Shown here: positions 1-10,769 of the stretch, piece by piece
Numbering within the stretch: position 1 is the first letter of the stretch
Layout of the letters: each line of letters begins with the position of its first letter
The notes under the pieces: generated by a model
Database searches by the model: none
The model's input: only the letters and a program-made list of their open reading frames with translations
What the model was told of the DNA's origin: nothing
Program-made: the position numbers and the translations under genes
Source of the DNA: Ilyonectria destructans
Taxonomy: Eukaryota > Ascomycota > Sordariomycetes > Hypocreales > Nectriaceae
Reading direction: 5' to 3'
Assembly (NCBI GenBank): GCA_020740775.1
Contig: JAHEWK010000016.1
Location: 992,001-1,056,000 of the forward strand
DNA length: 64,000 nt

Positions 1-771
1 AGTCAGAGGGTTGGAGATGGACTTACCAGCTGGGGCGTCCTCGTTGGCAGTGGCGGTGTCACGCTTGCCGTTGGTCTCCTTGGCCTCGCCATTGGCCTTG
101 GGAGCCTCGTCGTCGTCGGCGCCCTCAGCGTCTTCTTCCTCGTCTTCCTCTTCGTCGTCATCGGCCTTGGCCTTGGAGCCGTTAGTAGGCTTGGCTTTAG
201 CCTTGGCCTCGGCCTTGCCGTTGGGCTTATCGCCCTCTTCGGCTTCCTCATCCTCTTCCTCATCGGCATCCTCCTCGCTCTCTTCCTCTTCTTCGACGCC
301 ACCAGCCTCGTCTCCAGTGGAGATGTACCTATCGGCAGAGCCTGGTCAGCACGAGGTCATGTCATGGTTGGAACCGCCATCGGAAGAGTCAAGAGCGATT
401 GATGGCGATCCCTAGCAATGTTGTGATGCACGATCGCGAGTGGCAGATCGATGCATCGGAACAATGGGAGCTGTCGCGGGTTGCAGGCGCGGACTCGACG
501 GCGATAGGCAGTCAAAGGCGCGCGCATGCGACGTCACCGAGGCGCATCGCATCGCATCGCGCATTGTGCATGGGCCACGGGCAACAGCATCGCAAAGTGA
601 GCGCAGCACAATTGCGACAACGATTGCGACGGCGGCGAAACGACCCGCAAAGGGAGAAAACAAGCAGCAACAAGAGCAGACTTACTCCTCTTCCTCCTCG
701 GCATCGGAGTCCTCGGGGAGGGAGACGAGCTCCTCCTCCTCCTCGGGCTGACCTCGTCGGCTGCGAACCAT
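1..771 (-). CDS. Acidic Glu/Asp/Lys/Ala-rich nuclear-type protein, 5' part (runs off left edge)
   Basis: The reverse strand opens at 771 with MVRSRRGQPEEEEELVSLPE and reads to a GTAAGT donor (intron from 685). A second exon starts after an AG at 329-330 and runs to another GTAAGT donor at 21-26, so the gene continues beyond base 1. Exon 2 is almost only acidic runs broken by Lys/Ala and Asn-Gly-Lys patches. Such sequence is usual in histone chaperones, chromatin readers and nucleolar proteins; no folded domain is visible in the part present. The first intron would be about 356 bp, long for this window, and holds GCATC repeats near 543-560. A chromodomain or other chromatin protein is possible but is a guess. 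The strand and donor signals are good; the function is unknown. Confidence 0.5.
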
Positions 772-3036
772 GGTGGCTAAGTGGGATAGGGTAGTGGGTT
801 GTAAGGGTGGACTAGTGATTGCGATTGCGATGGAGGCGCGACGGTTGCAAGCAGAACTCGGCGTATGGAAGGGAGATGATTTGAGATACAGTGAGATGGA
901 GGAGAAGATGGAGGAGAGAGAGGTTGGTGTGAGACGGGAGGGAGAGGAGAGAGAGGAGCGTGGAGGAGAGTTAGGGGAGCGGGAGGGCGTGAGGGCGCGC
1001 CTGGGGAGAGCTGGGGGAGCTGGTGGTGGGAGCTGGGAGCTGGAGCTGGCAGCTGTGCAGCTTGGGGCAACAAGGGCGACGGCGCAATGGAGAATGGAGC
1101 GCTGGGGCCGTCACAGTCACAGTCACAGTCATCGATTCCATCATCCGGCGGACGGCTGGCTCACTGGGTACACTCCCAAGCACCAAGAGCGGCACCCAGC
1201 ACCCAGCACCCAGCGCCGGAGGTTTAAAAAAGGAAAATGGGTGCTGGAGCTTGGTGGTCCGTAGGGTATCCGTAGGGACCGGTTGCCGTGGGCGGATACC
1301 TCGAGCTGCGCGCCGCCATCACCGGAATCACAGGTACCCCAGGTTGGCGGGCGGCCGGGTTCCAAGAGGGTGGGTGGGAGGTGTGGGTAAAAGGTTCCGA
1401 GTGGGCACCTCCTCTCTGGGTCTGCTGCATCTCCTGCGTCTGCTCGCCTTTGCTGGGTCGCCTCCCTCCGTCTCCTCTCTCCTCACTCCTCTTCCCAGTT
1501 GCCAGGTTCGTCCGCACGACCTTGGTCAGGTAAGCAGCCTCCCTCCTGGTCTCCTGGTCCGTCCCAGCTCTTGGTTGACCGACGGCGCTGGACGCGTCAA
1601 TGGTCGGACGGACGCGCGACCAATCAGCCCAGCCAATCGGCCAGCCCTCTGTGCTCCCGGAACCAGACACCGGCGTTTGCCTTTTTGCCTTTGCCCTTGC
1701 TTTTGCTTTTGCCTCTACCTTTTTAGGGCGGGCTTCAGCAGACGGGACGCCGGAGGAGTGGGCGAACAAGACATTCCCGGTGGCTGGGGAGCAGCGCAGC
1801 GCAGCCGCCTCTATCCAGCGCCGAGTCCGCTACCACACCCTCGCTCCTTCGCTGACACTCCCTTCACCCTGGAGCTGGAGCCGGTTCTGGCGCTGGCGTT
1901 GGCGCTCGACCTGGGGGGACAGAGCACACAATCGTGACGCAAGTATGGAGATGGTACGTCTTGCTCGCCATTTTCGCCCAGCCGGTCCAGGGGGGCACGT
2001 TTCCAATTGCCTGCCCACTCGTCGTGTCCCGTTTGGCTCTGTTCACCTCCCTAGCCAGCGATGGTCAGATTTCCCGTCGCAATCCTGCCCAGGGCGGGCC
2101 ATCATGCTGCATTGAGCCGACATCGTAGCCACTGACGATAAAAAGGGAGGCGATCCTGGTAGTTAGTTGGGTGGTCCGCATGCGTCCAGTCAAGGCCGTG
2201 TGAGGGAAGCAGCGGAGGCGAACAATGAGGGCGAGAGACTGCACAATCGGCCAGCTGGGAGCTTGGGCCGCCTCTGGTGAGACATGGCAGCACGGCGTGG
2301 ATTTTCCCGGGAAATCGATCGATCCCGAGTCCAGGACGAAAATCGATGGGGAGACGGACGAGGTGAGGGGGAAACTAGTCGCAACAAGGGACATCCTGAA
2401 CGGAGAAGATCTTAGTGGACATCCTGAGGCATCCAAGGCCTTGCGACAACTCACCTGGTGATGATGCTGAGTCAGCTTCCCAGTTCTGATCAGAAAACGA
2501 GTTGGTCCAACGCCTACTGATGAGGCGTCGTTGTGGCTTGACCCAGGCCATTCCACTTTCTAACCGATACTTAGCGAATGGAAACTGTCTCATCTGTCTT
2601 CAAGGTGCAGATTCTAGTTTACACGTTGAAAACATATTTACCTTCCGCAAGCTTCTCAATGACTTCAGGAGAAATTGTCGTGAGGTTGTGTTAGAAACTG
2701 CCATAATATTCATGTATGCATGGAAGAGTCAACTTTTATTGGATGGTGGTCGGAGCCAGATTCCATCTAGTCAACCTCATCCCGTATCAACAAGGTTACG
2801 ACGCTGTGTTGCATCTCGTGAAGACTTCACTCTGCAACAATTTTGGGATACGACCTTGCAGTCAACTCGCTTTGATGCATATCAATCAGGATGAAACCTC
2901 CAAAATGTAAGCGTCAACCACGACCGCGCTATCGCCAACTGCGTCGTGACGTGCTGAAACCGCTATATCATTTCGCAAGCGTCGCGTCTCTTCTCTCTGT
3001 AAACCCCCACACACTTCCGGGGCCTTCATCATCAGC
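772..3036. other. Gene-poor upstream region with simple repeats
   Basis: About 2.3 kb without a convincing gene. It is GC-rich and purine/pyrimidine-skewed near 890-1030. It has short tandem repeats: CACAGT repeated near 1113-1130, CACCCAG repeated near 1194-1215, and a pyrimidine-rich CTTTTGC-like run near 1677-1712. The open frames here are low-complexity and overlap one another on both strands. The left part is probably the promoter and 5' leader of the acidic-protein gene; 2900-3036 would be the promoter of the HET gene. Confidence 0.5.
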
Positions 3037-5171
3037 ATGAAGCGACTCAGTCGTATTTTCTCCAGTCGCAAGAAGCGAGACGAGGAGACATCTACAGAGC
3101 AACAACCCAGCGCACAACCGCCGGGTGCAGACTCCAACCATGCCCCGCTCTCAGGTCAAACCACCCAGCAGGCTCAATCCAGCAACGCGGTTTTCCAGTA
3201 CACGCCATTGCAGGCCGCCTCGGACTTCAGAATCCTTCGTATCCAGAGGAAATTAAGCGAGACCAGGACACTGAGTGAAGAGCTGCCCTTGCGCGGGTCT
3301 CTCCTAGTAGCCTCGCTAGACAACCACCCGGAGTACTTCGCATTGTCGTACACTTGGGGCGATGCGGACCTTTGTGAGGAAATCAACATTGATGGAAAGA
3401 CGCTCAAGATCACAGCCAACTGCGCCTCTGCTCTGCGCCGCATGTTGCGCGGAAAGATCACAAGGACTATATGGGTGGACTCGATCTGCATCAACCAGGC
3501 GAATACACCGCAAGCGCTGAACGAGCGAAACATTCAGGTTGCCATGATGGATGAGATTTATAGGCATGCGGTCCAGGTCAATGTTCACTTGGGAGATGGT
3601 GACAAGGCATCGGATGTCGCGTGTGAAGCGTTAAAAAGTTTATCTACTGCATATGTGGCGGCCAAAATGGCTCCTCCGCCATTACAGGAGCGCTGTCAGA
3701 AGGAATATGATCGACTTGCCGATGATGCGTTAAGTAAGTGCCCAGTAGTATGCTCACTCCAGTGGCTTACCAACAGTTTAGGGGTGACCCCGGAATATCC
3801 ATACGGGAAGCTTCATGGTGTTTTTCGCCTTCCCTGGTTTAGACGGACTTGGGCGAGTTTATCCTATCAAAGGTCTTGCCTCATCAGCTAACATTGACTG
3901 CTAAGGTGGTCCAAGAGGTTGCTCTGGCAAAAAACGTCATGTTCTACTGCGGAAAATTCTTGATGCATCTTTCAACCATGGTAGTTGGAGCCGACTTCAC
4001 ACGGCTTCCGTACTCGAACCTTGATTCCGATACGTCTGGTCGCTACTGGCGAATACACCTGGAATACCACGACACTATGCAGGAATTCATCCGCAGAAAG
4101 GAGCAGGGCGAGCCAACCTCCAACTTTGGCATCAAGCTCAGCGATATCCTGATGTTCCCCGCTCTAAGTCTGGAAGCAACCAGGCCAGAAGACAAGATTT
4201 TTGGCATGTACGGAATATGCAAGCGGCTTGGGTTCGAGATTCCCGCGCCGGATTATCGGAAGCCACTCGCCGTCGTTTACACCGAGGTTACCCGGATCAT
4301 GCTTCAAGGAGACCAAAACCTAGACCTGCTATCCACAGTACTGGAATCGCCTGGCTGGGCCCATGGCCTCCCATCCTGGGTGCCGGACTTTTCAGGGTCC
4401 ACGCGCAAATGGTCGCCGTCAACCCTGCCGCACACGTATATATCCAAACGCCAGAACCCCCAGGTATCGGGTCAAACTCAATCACAATACCACTTCGAAC
4501 CAGACGGCCGGGGCTTGAGAGTAAAAGGCCGCAGATTGAGTCCGATATGTGCCGTTGGACAACCCTGGATAGTGGACTCGTCAACAAATGTTCTGGGAGA
4601 CGCGCGGGCCCAGACGGGGCAGTACGCCGCCGGTCTTATCGACTGTATCAAGAGCTGGTTCGACGTCGTCCGGGGCCACCCTGACTGTTTGCACGATGGC
4701 GTGGCTCTGGAAATTATGGTGAGGGTGTTGGCACAGGAGTCCGCAACTCCTTATGCAACGGAGTCGTTGGAAAGCTTGGTTCAACACCTATCTGTGCTGG
4801 TCAGCATCTCCGGGTCAGGCGGCAGGGGCCTTTCCACAGTGCTGGCTGACCCGCAGGACAACCCTGGAGGCTTCTTGCAGTTGGGAAATTTCACTATTAG
4901 CGCCGAGATGCAACGGTCCATCTTACACATCTATGACCTCGTCTGGAAAAACGTCTTTCGAACTGCCCACAACTTCCTAGGCACGGGGACACATAGCGCA
5001 AAGGTTGGCGACGTGGTGGTAGTCTTGCATGGTTGCTCTACGGCGGCTATTCTTCGACCATGGGCGGGCGGATTCAAATACATCAGTCCAGCTCATGTCC
5101 ACGGAATAATGAATGGGGAGTTTTGGAATTCTAGATCGGCAGCAGATGATGAGTGGTTTGTCTTGATCTAA
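3037..5171 (+). CDS. Heterokaryon incompatibility (HET) domain protein
   Basis: Exons 3037-3852 and 3906-5171 give 693 aa. Residues about 100-280 hold the HET domain signatures: EYFALSYTWGDAD, then IWVDSICINQAN with NERNIQVAMMDEIY, then WFRRTWVVQEVALAKNV, the last created only by splicing. HET domains are found in fungal allorecognition proteins that trigger death on mismatch, but most paralogues have no known partner. The first residues are basic and polar, with no signal peptide or membrane segment. The intron starts with GC (GCGAGT) and ends CTAAG after a GCTAAC branch point, a non-canonical GC-AG intron. A second, optional in-frame intron of 48 bp may lie at 3734-3781 (GTAAGT to TTTAG); removing it drops about 16 residues that look out of place. 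It is convergent with the F-box gene. Confidence 0.85.
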
Positions 5172-5281
5172 TCTACATACCGACTTTTAGGGCTGCTATC
5201 GAGTACTTGTTAATTTCTCATTAGTCTAGCTAAAGACGAGCGAGCCTGTAGATTGTGCCTTGTCGAAATCCAGAACTGAAC

Positions 5282-6637
5282 TTAGTCGTCGAAGGCAACA
5301 ATGGCTTCAATAGCCGAAAAAGTCATATCGGAGCCGCCATCCTCCTCCGCGCCGACTTGACCCCAAAGCCCACTTTGTCCCTTCTTCCACCCATATCCCG
5401 TTGGCCAAATCAATTCGCAAAGGTTGGGCGTTGACTTTCTGATATTCCGTAGCCAGCGCCGAATCGCACATAAATAGTCATATTCTTTCCCCTTATTTCC
5501 TGGGTCATTCCGTAGGCCATCGGTAATGGTGAGATATTCAAGGCTGTTTGGAAGGATATCTTCCAGTCTATTGTATGATGGAGGTGAGAATCCCAGGAGA
5601 AGTGTTAACGGGATTTCAAGTCGTTGCAGCTTGGAGCAGCCAACGAGCGTTCTCAACGAGCCATTTATTTGAAGAGGAGCCGCGCCCCATTCGCCTTTCC
5701 GGGTCGAAATGCATAGGCTGGTCAGGGTAGCTCGGACATGAAATAGCGCAAAGCCGATTTGTTCAAGGTCGACAATAGGCTTACTGGTCTCGCCCATTGC
5801 ATTGGGGTCGTAATACCACTGCCACTCAAGGGTTTTGAGGTTTTTCGTAACCGATAGCAGTTGAACAAGATGAACTTCTCGTATATGATTCAAACTGAGA
5901 AATGTCAGGCTCGAGGCATCAGGCGTCTTGATAGGCCATGTGAACGTGATCGGATTGTCGATTGTGGCCGTGAAGCGTCGGATTCCTGGCAGATAGAAAA
6001 AGGGCAAGACATCTGCCGTGTTCTCTTCTCCAGGATCTCTCCTGCGGGCTGTGCCCCATTCGCAAAAAAAAGACAATTCTTGAAGATGCCTAAATGTCGA
6101 AAAGCCATGGTTTGAAGATTGAAAAAGAGCGCTCCTAAACACCATGCCAAGAATGCGAGTTTCCCGAGCCCAAATTGTATCGACGCGTAGAGATGTCAAA
6201 TTTGACAGGCGCGATACGAGGACAGCTAGATAGGCATCTAACTTGTTAGACAAGAGACCACGAATCCATAGGTCCTCATAAGGCACTCCGGTTCCTTTGA
6301 TATACTGGACGATTTCGCCCAGTCCGCCTTCGCTGATAGGAGCTTCAAATGGAGCTTCGCCGAGAGGATGAAACTCGTCATATCCGTGGATCGAAATGCT
6401 TCGGATGTATGTAGATAACTCGGGTCTGGAGAGAATGTTCCGCAGGAGCGGGACAATAGGAGGCCCGCGGCCTGCCAGCAACGCCCTCCAGTGCCACTCA
6501 ATCCTATTGTAGAGCCATGGCTCCGCAAGGCGGCGAAAGCGTTTGCTGACGAGGCACCATACTTTCAAATTGGGATGTGAGAGGAACTCGAAGACACAGC
6601 GTATAATATCCTCCGGTAAATGAATGAGTGATTTCAT
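5282..6637 (-). CDS. F-box protein with C-terminal leucine-rich segments
   Basis: Single exon, 451 aa. The start MKSLIHLPEDIIRCVFEFLS followed by LKVWCLVSKRFRRLAEPWLY is a typical N-terminal F-box (residues about 4-45), which binds Skp1 in SCF ubiquitin ligases. The remainder has irregular leucine-rich stretches (LTFLSLNHIREVHLVQLLS, LKTLEWQWYY, LEDILPNSLEYLTITD), as in the many fungal F-box/LRR-like proteins thought to recognise substrates. No catalytic domain is seen. Its 3' end lies 110 bp from the 3' end of the HET gene. The target protein is unknown. Confidence 0.85.
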   Translation of the reverse strand: MKSLIHLPEDIIRCVFEFLSHPNLKVWCLVSKRFRRLAEPWLYNRIEWHWRALLAGRGPPIVPLLRNILSRPELSTYIRSISIHGYDEFHPLGEAPFEAPISEGGLGEIVQYIKGTGVPYEDLWIRGLLSNKLDAYLAVLVSRLSNLTSLRVDTIWARETRILGMVFRSALFQSSNHGFSTFRHLQELSFFCEWGTARRRDPGEENTADVLPFFYLPGIRRFTATIDNPITFTWPIKTPDASSLTFLSLNHIREVHLVQLLSVTKNLKTLEWQWYYDPNAMGETSKPIVDLEQIGFALFHVRATLTSLCISTRKGEWGAAPLQINGSLRTLVGCSKLQRLEIPLTLLLGFSPPSYNRLEDILPNSLEYLTITDGLRNDPGNKGKEYDYLCAIRRWLRNIRKSTPNLCELIWPTGYGWKKGQSGLWGQVGAEEDGGSDMTFSAIEAIVAFDD

Positions 6638-7395
6638 AGTGGCATCCTACCCTGAGGGCCAACGGCTGAATCGAATGAAAGGTAAAGTTCGATGCTAGGC
6701 TCGCCGTTGAACATGCGAGCTAATGAGAGTAGGGCCTATTCGCGTCACAGGAGGGGCAGGGAAAGTAGGCAGAACCAAAACGTCTCCGGAAAATGTTTGA
6801 GGGGAAAAGAACAGTTGGTGGCTGTTTTTGTGTTCGAAGAGTGAGTGTTGTACTTCAATGGGAGAGAGTCACATGACTTTTTTCTTGTTTTAGAGTTTAG
6901 TAACCACTCCTACTCATTCATTGCTGAAAAGTGGTTTCTTCTACAGTAATGAGGATGTCGGTTGCATGATGTGACTGAAATCCAGGGTATTTGCTTTTGA
7001 AGGGCTTCCGAGGACAACACCTGGTTCATGATAAAACTTCAGGGCAAGATAACGGCACGGGCACTAAATACCCCTTAACACAATTTGGGCTTGAATCATA
7101 CATGAGATGACAAAGACAGAGGACAAATCAGGTGAGAGTAATCCTCATATTTTCAACGACTTGTATATGCTTAGACGTTACATGAATCGCAGCGATTTAT
7201 TATTGGATTGATGGATGCTTCTTCGCCGTCATTACATCCTGCTTTGTGGAGACCTTTGGCACCACTAACACGATAATGCCTGCTCCGCAATAATTGGGTT
7301 CCCAAGATAAATCCTACCGCATCATAGACGGAGAACAATGAAAGCGAACAATACGGAACAAGGAAACTAAGATACCTCTCCTTGCCATCAATAAT
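6638..7395. other. Intergenic region, F-box promoter and deacetylase 3' flank
   Basis: No open frame of note. The sequence is AT-richer than the coding DNA. It should hold the F-box gene promoter on the right of 6637 and the 3' untranslated region of the deacetylase gene near 7250-7395. I see no repeat or RNA gene. Confidence 0.4.
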
Positions 7396-8271
7396 TTAAC
7401 GAGAAGTCCGATACCAATTGTCCTGAGGGTCGCCAAGGCACTCTCCCACAGTAACGGCTATTCACACATCAGCATTTTTCACGACGTGTTGATTTAGGGT
7501 AGCGATTAAATGCATGCCAGTAAAAGCTTACCTCGCAATCCACGTTCTCGAACGGAGGCAATCATTGCCGGTGCCAAGGAGACAACAGTCTGCTCGTGCA
7601 CATCATGAGCAAGCGCAATGGAACCACCCGCGTCAAGGTCAGCATTGAAGAGCCGAATACTCTCACTGATGGCATCGGGTGAGTCGTTCTCCCAGTCGAG
7701 TGTATCGATATCCGCGATGATGACGTGGTAGCCCAAAGATCCGACGGTCTGCAGGACCTGGTCGTTGTAGCTGAAGAATGGAGGTCGCATGTAGGTTGGG
7801 AAATAGCCCAGGATGTCAAGTAAAGCAGACTCGAGCCGGGTCATCTGCGATTCCACTTCTGAGGAGCCCAAGTTCGTAAGGTCCGGATGATCCCAGCTGA
7901 ACAGGTTGCGATTCATGTGAGTACCAGGGAAGATGCCACGGGGGGGATCAAATTTTGACTTACGTGTGTGAGCCGATTTGATGTCCATCAGCAATCATAC
8001 GCTGGACGGTTGATGTGTATGAGTAGATAGAGGCCCAATTGTCTCCATTGATAAAGAACGTAGCCTTGATACCAGCCTCAGCGAGTGTGTCCAGCAGTTG
8101 ATTGGTGTAAGCAAAGGGGCCATCATCAAAGGTCAAGGCGACTGTGTTTTCCGTGGTGCAGCTGAAGATAGTGCTCCCAACAGGGATCGCCTGTCGTCGC
8201 TGATGGGAATCCACCACAGGCGAGGCTGCGGCACCCATCATGAGAGCGTTGAGGAGGTAACGAGTGAACAT
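7396..8271 (-). CDS. Secreted polysaccharide (chitin) deacetylase, NodB fold
   Basis: Exons 8271-7964, 7896-7532 and 7457-7396 give 244 aa. An N-terminal hydrophobic signal (MFTRYLLNALMMGAAASPVV) suggests secretion. All five NodB motifs are present: TFDDGP, with the catalytic base and metal Asp; SHTWDH, the metal HxxxH, completed by splicing; RPPFFSYN; DTLDWEND; and IALAHDVHE. The last exon supplies VTVGECLGDPQDNWYR, a tail common in fungal chitin deacetylases. Members remove acetyl groups from chitin or chito-oligomers in the wall or outside the cell, using a divalent metal. The protein is compact, with no chitin-binding module or GPI signal. The start was chosen because it begins the signal peptide; the frame stays open 60 bp upstream. 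Confidence 0.9.
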
Positions 8272-10769
8272 GGCGACTGCAAACCAAGCTTCAGCTCTCA
8301 GTATGTACAATCTATACAGTATGGATGTCAATTAACTGGTTCTTTCCAACACGGCAGGCATGGGAGGTATTTATGGATGTGTCAACAAGTGTCTTCTCCT
8401 CAATCCCGAGCGTGTTGGGGCGTTGGCCCACCCACGGGGACTGTTGGATGTGTCGGGAAGCACCTCAGATGCATGTCGGAAAGCCACAAGCCACGCAATC
8501 ACACCCTTCTTGGGTCATCACTGTGGAGTTGATTTTAGTAATGCAGCATGCATATTATGTATGCTTCTTTCCCCGCTTTGAGGCAATCGCGCTGGGCCAG
8601 GAAGGCTCAGGAGCCGTACGAATGAGTGGAATATGTTTCATGCATCTTGGTCACAGTAGTCCCTCTCGCGGCAGAGATTTCGGCGTTTCAATCGCGGCCA
8701 ACAACATTGAGATCTTCTTCTAGCTTCCACCTCATCCACTCAATCGCGTGCCAAGATATGCCAAGCTTCGTAACAAGCGGGTGAAGTCAGAGCGGATGAC
8801 AGCCACATGCAGTTCTTCTTGCGACTGGCCAACCACGTTGTGTTGACAACAGGCGTACGTCGTACCGTGATGCGGTTGATCCAAATATGACGTCCGCACA
8901 TGTATGTCGATAAGCAATTTAAGCATGTAAGCTAATGATGAGCGCGCTTGATTGGCCGGAACAAGTCCCGAAGGCGGAACCGGCGCAACGAGGTTGCTTT
9001 TTGCAAGTCAGGCTGAGCTGTGCATACATTCTGACCAGCATCACGGCCATCACACCGGCTTTTAATTTGATGACATGCTGACTCCTATCAGTGGAATGTC
9101 ACTTCCCGGTGTGCGATGATATCATTCTTATTCATGCCGCTCGGGAGAGGCGGAAGCCACCGGACAAGATTCTTAGAGCCATGTGCTGTCATGGTGAGGC
9201 AACAAGGAACCGTTCCTGATTATCTTGTCTACAACTGGTTCAGCTGAGGATGCAAGCCACTTTTGGTTTTATTTTCGGGGGCGTTTTGGGTCGCACATTA
9301 TTCCCGGCCCGCGATGGAAAGTAACGCTCAGTCGCCAAGCTGAGACTGCGACGGTAGCAATCTACCACGCAGTCAAAGTGAGACAGCGGTTGATAGAATG
9401 TATTCCCCTTGCAGATGACCGCAGACTCGCTTAGGTCTTTGCCAGCAGAACCCGGCTGGAAACAAATATCCGATGCCATCATGCCAGAGCTATTTTTCGG
9501 CAGTTGGATCCTTGACTACGGAGGAGCCCATCCTACCTCAGATGCAGATCATAGCTCTGTTTTGCGCCCTCGCTCGTAAATGTGGTGCAGGGTGGGAAGA
9601 GTCAGCTTCACGCAGCTTGGCAGCGAAAGAACACATACTGCAGGGTTACTCGGTCAGCCCACGAAACACCGGGCAGTCAGCATCGGAGCCAGGGATCCCT
9701 GGAACAGCGATGCATTGCATCGGGATTGTGAGCTGAGACCGCCCGGCTCAGCCCAGTCCATGACACGAATTTCGGCGCAGAGAATTTCCGTCACCGTGTT
9801 CCGCCCGAGGCTTTTGCGTTAACCTGGGTAGCACCCAAGGAGCCTCAGCAGTGTCTACGTCGCGCAAGACTACGGTATATAAGCGGCAAAGACCTGCCGA
9901 TGGAATCATCCAGGCCAGGAGGCTGGACATGTCCACATCCACACGAGCCTGGCTTAGTTTCATGAGGAACTTGAGCTTCACCGCACCCGAAACCGATCAC
10001 AACCGGTCGCACAACATCAACACGAACTTCATTACGTATATGGTCCCGAAATAGCTTCAAACATGTGTACGAGTGAAGACCAAGTGTACGATCTGTGTGT
10101 AGGATTGGGAACCGGGGCATTTGCGGAATTTGCGTTGTTCAAGGAAGACGTCGAGCCTGGGACCAACGCTTATCGACTGCATATGAGCGAGCGTCCACGG
10201 AATTGTGGATATTATCAATCTAGTGAACGCCTCTATCGTCGTGGGCATGTGTCGCAATTGATACTAGCTAATCAGGTCTGTTGGCCAAATCAGTGACAGA
10301 CGGTGACGGAAGCCAACTACGGGGAAGCCGACCTGGATGCGAAGTGGGATAGCGACGGGAGAGACCAAAACAGAAGAGTTAATCACATATGTGCGAAAGA
10401 CGTGATTATTTATCGGGGGTTGAGAAAGGTGCAATATCAAATGGGGATCACGCAAGAGAGTCCTGGAGCTTCGCAAGCTAAGAATTATGGGGCTGCTTGA
10501 GAAATATCTGGTGACGGGGATTGGCCCCAATCAACCAAGATAATAAAGTGTGGGATAGCATGTGGGATAATGGGGCGAGACGACAAGGGGCGATTGACTA
10601 TATAGAACTAGTTGAGTGACGCAATTACTGGGGAAAATAAGAGCATAGGTGCCTCCATTTACATAAATGTCCAAACTGTCTCCGATTAAACCAACGCTAG
10701 ATAGCCAGTTCTTCTACATCTACCAGGTCTCAGTATCGCATTGATTGTCACCACAGACACTCAATCGCT
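8272..10769. other. Long intergenic region (2.5 kb)
   Basis: No gene is recognised. Scattered open frames of 60-140 codons have no family resemblance and overlap each other. The right end should be the promoter of the permease: a TATATA-type stretch lies near 10599. The left end is the deacetylase promoter. No clear inverted repeat or tandem array was noticed. Confidence 0.4.

Noticed and set aside
3..415. Long frames on both strands at the left edge (Arg/Pro-rich and Ser/Ala-rich)
   Set aside because: They are out-of-frame readings of the acidic exon of the - strand gene, created by its GAG/GAA/GCC repeats.
1023..2128. Several overlapping frames up to 304 codons
   Set aside because: Compositionally biased, on both strands, crossing simple repeats, without any family resemblance.
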